NCBI GenBank assembly: GCA_002323325.1
Contig: DCQA01000047.1
Location: forward strand, 1 to 40,370
Source of the DNA: Coxiellaceae bacterium UBA1530
GTDB taxonomy: Bacteria > Pseudomonadota > Gammaproteobacteria > Coxiellales > Coxiellaceae
Direction of reading: 5' to 3'
Length of the DNA: 40,370 nucleotides
Made by a program: the position numbers and the translations under genes
In this document: positions 8,009 through 17,143 of the stretch, one piece after another
How the letters are laid out: each line of letters starts with the position of its first letter
How positions within the stretch are numbered: the first letter of the stretch is position 1
The notes under the pieces: model-generated
Told to the model about the DNA's origin: nothing
What the model saw: only the letters and a program-made list of their open reading frames with translations
Database searches by the model: none

Positions 8009-9098
8009 TCATTTCGGTCAAGCCTTTGTTATTTCTACCAGTGGTGAAAGTCACGGGCCAGGCTATACGGTCATTATTGATGGCTGCCCTCCTCGACTAC
8101 CTCTGTGCGAAGCAGACATACAACAGGCACTGAACCAACGTCGTCCAGGTCAAAACCGATTAACCACGCAACGCCAAGAAAGTGATACCGTTCAAATACT
8201 CTCTGGCGTGTTTGAAGGCCTAACAACCGGCACACCCATTAGTTTGTTTATCCCCAATACAGATGCTCGTTCACAAGATTATTCACACCTTAAACAGGCT
8301 TATCGACCAGGTCATGCTGATATCACCTATCAGGAAAAATACGGTCATCGTGATTACCGCGGTGGTGGGCGCGCATCAGCGAGAGAGACTATGTTATGGG
8401 TTGCAGCGGGCGCTATTGCAAAAAAATACTTAGCACTCCATTTTAATACGCACATTCAGGCCTGCGTTACAGCGATTGGCTCAATTCAAGCACAACAGAT
8501 CGATTGGTCCAGTGTTAATGATAACTCTTGTTGTTTTGCTGACCCCAGCCAAGTCACAGCCTGTGAAAGCCTCATTGAGACACTACGTGAGGCGGGAGAT
8601 TCTATAGGTGCAAAAATACACGTCGAGGCCACACACGTACCCAAACATTTAGGTGAACCCGTCTTTCATAAACTCGATGCGGACATCGCCCACGCTATGA
8701 TGAGCATTAATGCGGTGAAAGGCGTTGAAATTGGCGATGGATTTGATGTTGTGCAGCAACGCGGTAGTGAACATCGTGATGTAATCACACCCGAGGGCTT
8801 TGTGACTAATCATACAGGAGGGACATTGGGTGGTATCAGTACGGGCCAACCACTGAGTATCAACGTTGCCTTCAAACCCACTTCGAGCATTGCCCACCCA
8901 ACAGCATCGATCAACCAGCAAGGTGAGACGTTGACTCTATCGACTAAGGGTCGACACGATCCATGCGTGGCTCTTCGTGCCGTACCGATTACAGAGGCCA
9001 TGCTAGCCTTAGTCCTTATGGATCATGCCTTACGTGATCGTGCGCAAAACTTACGACCCTACACTACTCTCACACCCCCAAAGGAGACACATCCATGA
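7998..9098 (+). CDS. aroC: Chorismate synthase
   Basis: A 366-residue chorismate synthase, the last step of the shikimate pathway (EPSP to chorismate, needing reduced FMN). The three family signatures are all present: GESHGPGY near the start, GHRDYRGGGRASARET in the middle, and the C-terminal region GTLGGISTGQPL with GRHDPCVALRAVPI. RPGQNRLTTQRQESD matches the substrate-binding loop. AAGGAG lies eight bases before the ATG. The start lies inside prmB and the stop shares ATGA with asd, so the three genes are translationally linked. Confidence 0.97.
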   Translation: MAGNHFGQAFVISTSGESHGPGYTVIIDGCPPRLPLCEADIQQALNQRRPGQNRLTTQRQESDTVQILSGVFEGLTTGTPISLFIPNTDARSQDYSHLKQAYRPGHADITYQEKYGHRDYRGGGRASARETMLWVAAGAIAKKYLALHFNTHIQACVTAIGSIQAQQIDWSSVNDNSCCFADPSQVTACESLIETLREAGDSIGAKIHVEATHVPKHLGEPVFHKLDADIAHAMMSINAVKGVEIGDGFDVVQQRGSEHRDVITPEGFVTNHTGGTLGGISTGQPLSINVAFKPTSSIAHPTASINQQGETLTLSTKGRHDPCVALRAVPITEAMLALVLMDHALRDRAQNLRPYTTLTPPKETHP

Positions 9099-10120
9099 GT
9101 CAGACTAAATATTCCATTGCCATTGTTGGCGCCACTGGCGCTGTCGGTGAAGCACTTTTAGAAATTTTAGCCGAACGTCAATTCCCTGTGAAAGAATTAT
9201 ACCCACTGGCTAGTGCTAAATCAGAAACCGATTACGTGATGTATAATAATAAACGCAAAGCTGTGCTGAATCTGGATAGCTTTGACTTCGCTAAAGTCGA
9301 CTACGCCTTTTTCGTTGCCACTGATGAAGTCTCTGAACTGTACGCGCCCATCGCAACTGAAAAAAATTGTATCGTGATAGACAACAGCTCACGGTATCGC
9401 AATGATCCAGATATTCCTTTAGTCATCCCTGAAGTCAATGCAGAAGTATTAGCCAAACCACTCACAAAAAATCTGATTGCTAACCCTAATTGCTCAACCA
9501 TTCAGATGCTGGTGGCACTGAATGCCATTCACGATGCCGTCACCATTCGTCGCATTGATGTTGCTACCTACCAGTCCGTCTCTGGCGCTGGCAATAAAGC
9601 GATTCAAGAATTAGCCTCTCAAACTGCAGCTTTACTCAGTGGTCAAGAAGCAGGCGTTGAAATCTTACCTCAACAAATTGCCTTTAACATTATACCGCAC
9701 ATTGGTGAGCTAGATGATGATGGATACACCTCTGAAGAAATGAAAATGCACGATGAAACACGAAAAATCTGGCAAGACAATCAAATTGTCGTCAATGCCA
9801 CTGCGGTTCGTGTACCTGTCTTTTACGGTCACTCCGAAGCCATCCATATTGAAACCGAGAATAACATCACGATCGATGAAGCCACCGATTTACTCCGTAA
9901 CACATCAGGGGTCGAGTTTTTAGAACAGGGTGAATACCCTACTGCCATCACACACGCAGCCAGTAATGACAATGTCTTTGTCGGTCGACTGCGAAAAAGT
10001 TTAGGCCGGGATAATGGACTTAATCTATGGGTAGTTGCTGATAACGTCAAAAAAGGTGCCGCATTGAATGCTGTGCAAATTGCTGAACTACTCGTCAAAC
10101 GCTCACAAGTATTGCACTAG
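9095..10120 (+). CDS. asd: Aspartate-semialdehyde dehydrogenase
   Basis: A 341-residue enzyme that reduces aspartyl phosphate to aspartate semialdehyde, the branch point for lysine, diaminopimelate, threonine and methionine. It has the Rossmann motif GATGAVGEALLEIL and the catalytic Cys133 in NPNCSTIQ, followed by YQSVSGAGNKAI and, further on, VRVPVFYGHSEAIHIE with the catalytic-histidine region. Length and motif style fit the second, non-E. coli type of this enzyme. A paralogous Usg-like protein would lack the cysteine, which is present here. The start overlaps aroC by four bases with AAGGAG upstream. Confidence 0.95.
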   Translation: MSQTKYSIAIVGATGAVGEALLEILAERQFPVKELYPLASAKSETDYVMYNNKRKAVLNLDSFDFAKVDYAFFVATDEVSELYAPIATEKNCIVIDNSSRYRNDPDIPLVIPEVNAEVLAKPLTKNLIANPNCSTIQMLVALNAIHDAVTIRRIDVATYQSVSGAGNKAIQELASQTAALLSGQEAGVEILPQQIAFNIIPHIGELDDDGYTSEEMKMHDETRKIWQDNQIVVNATAVRVPVFYGHSEAIHIETENNITIDEATDLLRNTSGVEFLEQGEYPTAITHAASNDNVFVGRLRKSLGRDNGLNLWVVADNVKKGAALNAVQIAELLVKRSQVLH

Positions 10121-10129
10121 GAAACCATC

Positions 10130-11335
10130 ATGGCGAAGCGTCGTATTGTCTTAGGCGTCAGTGGTGGCATTGCTGCCTATAAAACACCGCAACTTGTCCG
10201 TGACCTCATTGAACGCGGCGCTGAAGTCCGTGTGGTATTAACGAAATCTGCCCAAGCGTTTGTTACACCACTATCACTACAAACCGTATCGGAGCATCCA
10301 GTTGCAACAGACTTATTAGACGCCCACCAAGAATCTACCATGGGACACATTGATCTAGCCCGATGGGCAGACACAGTACTCATTGCACCAGCAACGGCGA
10401 ACACCATAGCACAATTAGCGCATGGGCATGCGAATGATTTACTCACTACACTGTGCCTTGCTACCCGAGCACCGATTCGTATAGCCCCAGCGATGAACAC
10501 ACAGATGTGGCAACACCCACTCACACAAAAAAACATCGAGACACTACAAAAAATTGGCATCAAGGTATTAGCGCCCGATAGCGGAACATTAGCCTGCGGT
10601 GAAACGGGTCCTGGTCGCATGATGGATACAACACGTATTGCAACGAGCTGTCTTACCAATCATCACAGTACACGACTGGATAACATACACATCATGATCA
10701 CAGCCGGTCCTACACAAGAGGCGATTGATCCAGTGCGCTACCTAACTAATCACAGCTCAGGAAAAATGGGTTATGCACTCACACAAGCTGCTCGACAATT
10801 AGGAGCAACCGTGACTTTAATCAGCGGACCTACCGCCATACCTACGCCATCGGGCGTTAATACGATTCAAGTTACGTCTGCTCTTGAAATGCAGCAAGCG
10901 GTTCAACAACATCTATCATCTTGCGATATTTTTATTGGTACCGCAGCTGTGTGCGACTATCGAATTGACACCATTACCAAACATAAAATCAAAAAAGACC
11001 AAGGTGAATTTAAACCACAGTTTGTTCGCACACCCGACATTATTGCAGAAGTTGCTCATCAGACACCGAAACCATTCGTTGTCGGCTTTGCTGCAGAAAC
11101 ACAACACGTGATAGAAAACGCAAAAAAAAAATGCAAAGTAAAGCAATTAGATATGATGATAGCCAATGATGTTAGTCAAGGAAAAGTATTTGATAAAAGT
11201 GAAAGCGCTGTCACTGTAATACATTGTGATGGGACATCAACACACTATCACCAAGAAAAAAAAGAGTCTCTTGCCTTTAAGCTCCTGAATGATATTTCAA
11301 AAAACTACCATAAAAGGCTAGTCGTACACCCCTGA
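10130..11335 (+). CDS. coaBC: Bifunctional phosphopantothenoylcysteine decarboxylase/synthetase
   Basis: A 401-residue bifunctional coenzyme A enzyme (Dfp/CoaBC). The N-terminal CoaC flavoprotein domain has VSGGIAAYKTPQLVRDLIERG, catalytic-type His73 in GHIDLARW, PAMNTQMW and LACGETGPGRM with its catalytic cysteine. The C-terminal CoaB domain begins at ITAGPTQEAIDPVRYLTNHSSGKMG and includes HKIKKDQGE. Nine bases separate it from asd and AGGAAACC precedes the ATG. Codons 326-331 contain an uninterrupted A10 run (11112-11121) that is in frame, a useful control when judging the homopolymer shifts near 3-5 kb. Confidence 0.95.
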   Translation: MAKRRIVLGVSGGIAAYKTPQLVRDLIERGAEVRVVLTKSAQAFVTPLSLQTVSEHPVATDLLDAHQESTMGHIDLARWADTVLIAPATANTIAQLAHGHANDLLTTLCLATRAPIRIAPAMNTQMWQHPLTQKNIETLQKIGIKVLAPDSGTLACGETGPGRMMDTTRIATSCLTNHHSTRLDNIHIMITAGPTQEAIDPVRYLTNHSSGKMGYALTQAARQLGATVTLISGPTAIPTPSGVNTIQVTSALEMQQAVQQHLSSCDIFIGTAAVCDYRIDTITKHKIKKDQGEFKPQFVRTPDIIAEVAHQTPKPFVVGFAAETQHVIENAKKKCKVKQLDMMIANDVSQGKVFDKSESAVTVIHCDGTSTHYHQEKKESLAFKLLNDISKNYHKRLVVHP

Positions 11336-11386
11336 CACAGGCCCTTAACGATAACTGATACGTTATCTATCAAAGTAGTACAACTT

Positions 11387-12265
11387 TTACAGTAACCACC
11401 TTACCCATGAAGGCAGTTTGAGGTGTTTATTTAAAATAAAGTCTAACGAGAAACCACATGCACCAAATAGTGAAAAACTTAGTATGAGAATAGACCACAA
11501 TACGGGGAACTCCCAACCACCTCCACGATTAACCCACATAAATCCTAGAGCGAAGTGATGACCTAAAAATGCTGCAACAATGATATAAATGAATAAACAA
11601 ATCGAGCCAAGGCGCGTTAAAAATCCACAACTTATCGAAAATGCTCCAAATAACTCAATAAATCCTGATAAAATAACAAATAATAGTGCATTATGACCCA
11701 AACCCAGCTGCTCAAAGTTTTGCGTTAGTGCAAAACGAAAAGACTCACCTGCAAATAATTTCTCACAAAAGTGTGGTATTAAATCTAAACCAATTGCTAA
11801 TCGAATAACCAATAGTTGCCATTCAATGACATTATTAGAAACCAGAAAATCCTCGTGATCATCATTGACTTGCCAGATATCGTTTAGGCAAACAGAAAAG
11901 AAACGAATGACATTCAAGCTAAATGCAACAAACCAGAAAGTTTCCGAAAAATAAGCATTCGAGAGTGAACTTAACCGCAATGAAATAATAAGACAGAACA
12001 TGGATATTAAGTAGCTGGCAATAAAGTAAGAGGAAGGATTGCGTGTTTTAAGTAATCTTGGACTGATAAAAAGCGATGCAAGTGTAATGATTGAGGATAA
12101 GATAGTGAAACAAAATAATTGAGGGTTAGAGAAGAAGAGTTTGGTATCCAGTAAGACGTAACTCAAAAATCCAAATAAATAGACAACAACCAGTATGAGC
12201 CATAAATAGATCGATAAACCTCGAATCTTTTTAGGGTAATTGGAACGTATGACATGATTAATCAC
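11387..12265 (-). CDS. DoxX-like integral membrane protein
   Basis: A 292-residue polytopic protein with about eight membrane segments. The C-terminal half is DoxX-like: LLVIRLAIGLDLIPHFCEKLF, then FVILSGFIELFGAFSISCGFLTRLGS, and GHHFALGFMW with WSILILSFSLFG. The N-terminal half (four helices, residues 20-125) is not typical of short DoxX proteins (about 130-150 residues). DoxX members have been linked to respiratory or redox complexes, but no specific reaction can be assigned here. GTG 12265 is preceded by a near-perfect GGAGGT five bases away. It stands convergent to coaBC and upstream of no obvious partner. Confidence 0.65.
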   Translation of the reverse strand: MINHVIRSNYPKKIRGLSIYLWLILVVVYLFGFLSYVLLDTKLFFSNPQLFCFTILSSIITLASLFISPRLLKTRNPSSYFIASYLISMFCLIISLRLSSLSNAYFSETFWFVAFSLNVIRFFSVCLNDIWQVNDDHEDFLVSNNVIEWQLLVIRLAIGLDLIPHFCEKLFAGESFRFALTQNFEQLGLGHNALLFVILSGFIELFGAFSISCGFLTRLGSICLFIYIIVAAFLGHHFALGFMWVNRGGGWEFPVLWSILILSFSLFGACGFSLDFILNKHLKLPSWVRWLL

Positions 12266-12483
12266 TTGGCACCTCCAATGTGCTGGTAACGATATACAAA
12301 GACTATCTTCTTGTTTAAAAAAAGTCCAATTCCTTCATCATCTTATCATTCATCCAGAAAGTAGTAGGGAATTATATATTCCAAGTTGCGGATCAATGCT
12401 GAACAAATAAACATCCCTTTCAAAAATACACAATCATTATTCTGACATAGACACAGGAGATTAAGGGAACCTTCAAAAAGTAG

Positions 12484-13413
12484 CTAGGATTGCGATAAGG
12501 AACTAGCATGATATGTTTTTGGAATCATCCATACGACAAATCGCCACGTACCACTGGCAATAACCAGGCCTGCAAGAATGTCTACTAAAAAGTGTGCCCC
12601 TAAACACAACGCAGAAATAACGACAATCACTGAATAACACAAAGCGATCCATCGCAGATAACGAACATTCCACAATGAAAATGTAATGACCATTGCCCAT
12701 ATTGTATGAAATGAAGGCATTGATATTAACCCAATCGCAAACTGACTAATGGGTTTGTAATTATGTTCAAGCTTAAATTGCTCAACGACCATGTATGCAC
12801 TCGGGGAAAAAATCTTCGAGGGAATAATAGAACTAACATCCGTAGAGGGAAAAAAATAATAAATCAGTGATCCAATTAGAAAGGTTATTAAAAAATAGGC
12901 TATATATCGATAATAGCTCACTAATTTCATTGAGATTAAAAGTGCTATCCCAACTAACATTGCCATTGTTTTGAGGGAATTATAGGCATGAGCTAATACA
13001 ACTCTTAGCAAAGGATGGTCTATGATGAATTGTATTGTCACTTTTTGCTCATAGCCAATCGCTTGGTCAACTCGATAAAACCACTCATCTTGTAAAGGGA
13101 ATGGAGTCGTAATCAGTATACCCGTCATAACTATCTGAAGACCGATAGCAATCCCCATTAATCCTGCTCCCTTTACAACAAGAATAAGATAACCACTTTG
13201 TATACCTGAAGCTACCGCTAGTGAGTAAGCAATAACACACGATAAAAATAATACGGCTTGATAAGAATGAAATACGTTAACGAAAGCATATTGAAATGTA
13301 AGCTCATTAACGACAAAAAATGTTACAACAAATACAATAAAAAGAATTAAACACTTAATGATCACCCAATCCATCGAATTAATAGAAGGTGACGGAGATA
13401 ATGATGTCTTCAC
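12484..13413 (-). CDS. PAP2_3/Aur1-like membrane phosphatase or phosphotransferase (copy 1)
   Basis: A 309-residue membrane protein with about seven hydrophobic segments. The catalytic motifs of the PAP2 superfamily are present in the Aur1-like form: PSFH (233-236) with His236, and GAHFLVD with His274 and Asp278. The usual KxxxxxxRP motif is not obvious, as in Aur1-type enzymes. Upstream are RVDQAIGYE and YYFFPS (185-190). Members dephosphorylate or transfer head groups of lipid phosphates at the membrane face; the substrate here is unknown. GTG 13413 has AAGGA upstream. The gene is divergent from a paralogue with identical motif positions. Confidence 0.75.
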   Translation of the reverse strand: MKTSLSPSPSINSMDWVIIKCLILFIVFVVTFFVVNELTFQYAFVNVFHSYQAVLFLSCVIAYSLAVASGIQSGYLILVVKGAGLMGIAIGLQIVMTGILITTPFPLQDEWFYRVDQAIGYEQKVTIQFIIDHPLLRVVLAHAYNSLKTMAMLVGIALLISMKLVSYYRYIAYFLITFLIGSLIYYFFPSTDVSSIIPSKIFSPSAYMVVEQFKLEHNYKPISQFAIGLISMPSFHTIWAMVITFSLWNVRYLRWIALCYSVIVVISALCLGAHFLVDILAGLVIASGTWRFVVWMIPKTYHASSLSQS

Positions 13414-13603
13414 GGTTGATTCCTTGATAGGTTGCTCTCAACAAACTTATTTAAAAGAAAACTTAATAGCAAGTTTTTTAAAATCTGATTTAAGACTGTT
13501 GTTTGAAATACCAAGTGAGTCTTTCAGTTTCTCGCTACTGCTTAAATACAATGGATGATGTATAGTATTCTTACAATCAACCACTCCTATGCCAGGAACA
13601 ACA

Positions 13604-14545
13604 ATGTCAATGCTGATTCAATTTTATCAACAACAATGTTCACCCTTCGATAAAATTTTCTATAAAACACAGCTAGCATCCCTCTTATTAAGCGGTCTAT
13701 TCATCCTTATTAACTCTCTGTTCACGCACTATATTGGCGTACCCTATGCCAAGTGGCAATTTTTTCTTGTGTTACCATTTCTTTGCGGGCTGAGTGCCAT
13801 TACGATCTCAATTCAAGAAGAATCGCCCTATCTGTACAACATAGTACATAGCTACAGTCAGTACTGGGTCTTTCTGATTATAAACACCCTTCTTTTGCAA
13901 GGGATTCAGTACACACCCTTCGCAACGATTGACCATACACTCGTCCATTTCGACCAATCGCTTCATTTCAATACGGTTAACTGGCTGCAATGGACACATA
14001 ACAATGATCTAGCAGGTCTTTTAAACTTTTTTTATAATTTAATTCACTATGAATTATTCTTTTTACCCGGCATTCTTTTGTTTTTTATCACGCGATATCG
14101 CTTTGAGAGATTTTTATTGGCATTTGCCTTAGCAACTATTTTCTCAGAAGTTATTTACTACTTTTTTCCAACAACCGCGCCAGCCTCAATGTTTAGCTCA
14201 CCCCTATTTCCACCCACTGCGGAGCAAACTTTCATCAAATTCAACGCTGTTCACCAAGCACTCACTTACCCCTACCCTTCAGGAACAGGAGGATTAATTG
14301 CTTTTCCTTCATTACACGTGATTGTTGGTGTTATGTTTATCTATTTATGTATTGATAAACGCTGGCTATTAAGCTTTATAGGAACTGCTAATACATTATT
14401 AATTCTATCTACGATATTACTAGGCTGGCATTACTTAGTGGATGTACTTGCTGCAATTATCATCTCAATAATCTGCATAGTGGTTGCGCATAAATGGATA
14501 CGCCACGCTGACCAGAAGCAGACCTCCATTGATACAGCGAGTTGA
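13604..14545 (+). CDS. PAP2_3/Aur1-like membrane phosphatase or phosphotransferase (copy 2)
   Basis: A 313-residue membrane protein, paralogous to the gene on its left. Motifs: LVHFDQSLHF, YYFFPT (185-190), PSLH (235-238) with His238, and GWHYLVD with His276 and Asp280. The two histidines are 38 residues apart in both copies, so both should be catalytically competent. ATG 13604 is chosen over ATG 13589 because AGGAA lies five bases before it. The pair may act on different lipid phosphates (for example undecaprenyl pyrophosphate, phosphatidate or a sphingolipid-type substrate); this cannot be read from sequence. The stop is one base from the convergent sufT stop. Confidence 0.75.
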   Translation: MSMLIQFYQQQCSPFDKIFYKTQLASLLLSGLFILINSLFTHYIGVPYAKWQFFLVLPFLCGLSAITISIQEESPYLYNIVHSYSQYWVFLIINTLLLQGIQYTPFATIDHTLVHFDQSLHFNTVNWLQWTHNNDLAGLLNFFYNLIHYELFFLPGILLFFITRYRFERFLLAFALATIFSEVIYYFFPTTAPASMFSSPLFPPTAEQTFIKFNAVHQALTYPYPSGTGGLIAFPSLHVIVGVMFIYLCIDKRWLLSFIGTANTLLILSTILLGWHYLVDVLAAIIISIICIVVAHKWIRHADQKQTSIDTAS

Positions 14546-14546
14546 A

Positions 14547-15101
14547 TTAAAGCACACCTAGTTCAAGTTGGGCGATGTCAGACATCATGCTTTTATCCCA
14601 AGGGGGATCAAACACAAGATCAACTTCCACATCGGTAACTGTGTTTAATGAAAAAATTGACTGCTTTACATCTTCGATAATAACCGGCCCCATGCCACAT
14701 CCAGGAGCAGTCAACGTCATAGTGACTGTAACGAGTGCAATATTCGGCTGGGCATCATCGATCGATACTTTATAGATTAAACCTAAATCCACAATATTCA
14801 CTGGGATTTCAGGGTCAAAAACCTGCTTGAGCTTATGCCACACTTGATCAATTAAAGCTAAGCCCTCGGGCATAGGCTCATACTGATCTTCGGCAACCAA
14901 TCCTAATGCATCAGCCTCTTTTTTTTCAATTCGGGCTAGATTACCGTAAATATTCACTGTCATACTGTTTCCCAAAGACTGAACGATGGTTACCTCAGTC
15001 CCTTCGTGCAATAAGATGCGAGCACCTGAAGGCACCATGGCTGCCATGCAATCACGGGTTAACGTTACTTGAGAATGATCATCTTGAGCATCAGTCATCA
15101 T
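14547..15101 (-). CDS. sufT: SufT-like Fe-S assembly protein (DUF59/MIP18 family)
   Basis: A 184-residue protein whose core is the MIP18/DUF59 domain (about residues 85-170): VFDPEIPVNIVDLGLIYKV, then VTMTLTAPGCGMG with the conserved cysteine, and VDLVFDPPWDKSMMSDIAQLELGVL. The N-terminal half, with VPSGARILLHEGTEVTIVQSLG, is the extension found in SufT proteins of SUF operons. SufT assists Fe-S maturation under high demand. The frame is open to 15155, but ATG 15101 has AAGGAG seven bases upstream and gives a normal length. It slightly overlaps the end of sufA and is the last gene of the operon. Confidence 0.88.
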   Translation of the reverse strand: MMTDAQDDHSQVTLTRDCMAAMVPSGARILLHEGTEVTIVQSLGNSMTVNIYGNLARIEKKEADALGLVAEDQYEPMPEGLALIDQVWHKLKQVFDPEIPVNIVDLGLIYKVSIDDAQPNIALVTVTMTLTAPGCGMGPVIIEDVKQSIFSLNTVTDVEVDLVFDPPWDKSMMSDIAQLELGVL

Positions 15102-15447
15102 CGACCGTCTCCTTAATTGAAAAACTTTCACCACAGCCACAAAGATTTTCAGCACGTGGATTATTAAATACCATTTGCTTTAGACCTAAATCCTTACTCA
15201 CAAAGTCGATCGTCATTCCCTCAATTGCAGACCGAGCATCCTCTGGAATAAACACAGTGACACCCTCAGCGACCTCAATTATGAGATCGTTTGGAGACTC
15301 ATTGAGGGCTAGCTCAGGTACGTAACGAAAGCCCGAACAACCCGATGATTTAATACCAAGACGAAAGCCCAAAGCTTTTTTATCCGCAATTTTTTTTCTT
15401 AAATGAAGAATCGCAGCTTCAGTTAAATGAATCATCGTACTAGTCAT
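15091..15447 (-). CDS. sufA: A-type iron-sulfur carrier SufA
   Basis: A 118-residue A-type carrier. The three cluster-binding cysteines are Cys37 (SSGCSGF), Cys103 and Cys105 (LCGCGESF), with the exact family spacing C-x65-C-x-C. The fold-typical RLGIKSSGCSGFRY and NNPRA segments are present. It accepts clusters from SufBCD and passes them to target proteins. The position inside the SUF operon supports the name SufA rather than IscA or ErpA, which share the motifs. It overlaps sufU by four bases. Confidence 0.92.
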   Translation of the reverse strand: MTSTMIHLTEAAILHLRKKIADKKALGFRLGIKSSGCSGFRYVPELALNESPNDLIIEVAEGVTVFIPEDARSAIEGMTIDFVSKDLGLKQMVFNNPRAENLCGCGESFSIKETVDDD

Positions 15448-15896
15448 GTTTCAGTACTCACCGGTTGATGGTCGTCTTGTATCGCTGCTCGTAATGTTTG
15501 CCAAGCCAATGTGGCACATTTAACACGCGCTGGATATTCTGTAACGCCTTTCAATACCACTAGTTTTCCTAATGCATCCTCATCAATGGATGTATTAGGT
15601 TCGGTGATCATTTGATGAAATAACTCGAATAATTCCTCTGCTTCTTCAATTGTCATTCCTTTAATAGCTTCTGACATTAACGAAGCAGACGCCATCGAAA
15701 TGGCACATCCATCACCATCAAAAGATACATCAGTAATTTTACCTTCAGACGCTTGAATGTATAATGTCAGACGATCCCCACACAATGGATTAAATCCTTG
15801 TTTCATCAAACTAGGGTTGGACATCACTCCTACACAACGGGGTTTACGACCATGGTCTAAAATGACCTGCTGATAAAGTTCTCGAATATCGGACAT
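15444..15896 (-). CDS. sufU: SufU-type scaffold or sulfur-transfer protein
   Basis: A 150-residue IscU-fold protein. Cys39 and Asp41 (NPLCGD), Cys64 (GDGCAIS) and Cys127 (RVKCATLAW) correspond to the zinc ligands of SufU. The segment between the second and third cysteines is longer than in IscU (it includes LKGVTEYPARVKC) and there is no LPPVK chaperone motif, both features of SufU. SufU takes persulfide sulfur from SufS. Its presence beside SufA, with no SufE gene in view, suggests SufU fills the SufE role here. It overlaps sufS by one base. Confidence 0.92.
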   Translation of the reverse strand: MSDIRELYQQVILDHGRKPRCVGVMSNPSLMKQGFNPLCGDRLTLYIQASEGKITDVSFDGDGCAISMASASLMSEAIKGMTIEEAEELFELFHQMITEPNTSIDEDALGKLVVLKGVTEYPARVKCATLAWQTLRAAIQDDHQPVSTET

Positions 15897-17143
15897 TATT
15901 CCTCACCAAAAATTGTCAATACTGCTTGAACACCGTCTACTAGTCGATCAATGTCAGAACGCGTCGTATGCACAGCGAATGATGCACGTACTGTAGCTGG
16001 AACTGCTAAACGCTTCATTAGAGGCATGGCACAGTGATGACCAGCACGAACAGCTAAGCCTTGATCGGCTAAAATAGTCGCAATATCGTGCGGGTGAGCC
16101 TGCTTGAGCGTAAATGATATAATGCCAATTTTGTTAGAGGATGTTCCGTGAATAGTGAGACCATTAAAAGACGATAAACGATCAGTCGCATACGCCAATA
16201 AATCTTGCTCATGCGCCATGATCTTATCAATACCAATCGAATGAATAAACTGGAGCGCTGCCGACAAACCAATAACACCAGCAATATTGGGAGTTCCTGC
16301 TTCAAACTTATGCGGCAAGACATTAAACGTGGTTTTTTCGAATGAAACTGTTTCAATCATATCACCACCAGTATGGAAGGGTGGTAACCGTTCTAGCCAG
16401 GCTTGCTTACCATACAATACACCAACACCTGTTGGTCCATAGGCTTTATGCCCTGAAAAAGTATAAAATTCACAATCTAATTGCGTAACATCGATAGGAA
16501 CGTGTGAAGGAGCTTGCGCACCGTCAATAATGACAGGAATATCCTTCTCGTGGGCATCTTGAATCATCACCTGAATAGGATTGATAGTTCCCAGTGCATT
16601 AGAGACATGGAGTAAGACCACTGCTTTAGTCTTGCTTGACAATAATGCACGATAAGCCTCTAGGTCCAACTCACCATTATCAAGAATAGGGATAATTTTT
16701 AATACCGCACCGGTCGCCTCACAAGCCATTTGCCAAGGCACTATGGTTGAATGATGAGCCATCACTGACATCACTACTTCATCACCCGCTGAGAGCAGAG
16801 ACTGACCAAAACCATGCGCAATACAATTCATCGACGCTGTTGCGCCACTGGTGAAGACTATCTCTTCATTCGCTTTAGCATGAATAAAATGACGCACCTC
16901 TTGACGACACGCCTCATAGCGAATGGTTGCCTCATGAGATAGAGCATACACTCCACGATGTACATTCGCGTTATGATGAGCATAGTAGTCCTGAATTGTG
17001 TCAATCACACAGGCAGGCTTTTGGCTAGTAGCCGCTGTATCAAGGTAAATCAATGAAGGCGTTTCACCAGTGTCCTGAGTTAACAAAGGAAACTGATGAC
17101 GCATCTTATCTGCGTCTAGCTTAAACTCAGCCAGTTCTGTCAT
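15896..17143 (-). CDS. sufS: Cysteine desulfurase SufS
   Basis: A 415-residue PLP enzyme of the group II cysteine desulfurase type. PLP-binding Lys233 sits in FSGHKAYGPTGVG; catalytic Cys371 sits in RAGHHCAMP, the short active loop of SufS. The N-terminus YLDTAATSQKP and NVHRGVYALSHEAT are standard. It mobilises sulfur from cysteine as a persulfide for transfer to SufU and then SufBCD. It overlaps sufD by four bases and sufU by one base. Length and motif positions agree with E. coli SufS (Lys226, Cys364). Confidence 0.96.
   Translation of the reverse strand: MTELAEFKLDADKMRHQFPLLTQDTGETPSLIYLDTAATSQKPACVIDTIQDYYAHHNANVHRGVYALSHEATIRYEACRQEVRHFIHAKANEEIVFTSGATASMNCIAHGFGQSLLSAGDEVVMSVMAHHSTIVPWQMACEATGAVLKIIPILDNGELDLEAYRALLSSKTKAVVLLHVSNALGTINPIQVMIQDAHEKDIPVIIDGAQAPSHVPIDVTQLDCEFYTFSGHKAYGPTGVGVLYGKQAWLERLPPFHTGGDMIETVSFEKTTFNVLPHKFEAGTPNIAGVIGLSAALQFIHSIGIDKIMAHEQDLLAYATDRLSSFNGLTIHGTSSNKIGIISFTLKQAHPHDIATILADQGLAVRAGHHCAMPLMKRLAVPATVRASFAVHTTRSDIDRLVDGVQAVLTIFGEE

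Noticed and set aside
11350..11367. Terminator between coaBC and the DoxX-like gene
   Set aside because: GATAAC-TGATAC-GTTATC forms only a 6-pair AT-rich stem and no T-run follows on either strand.
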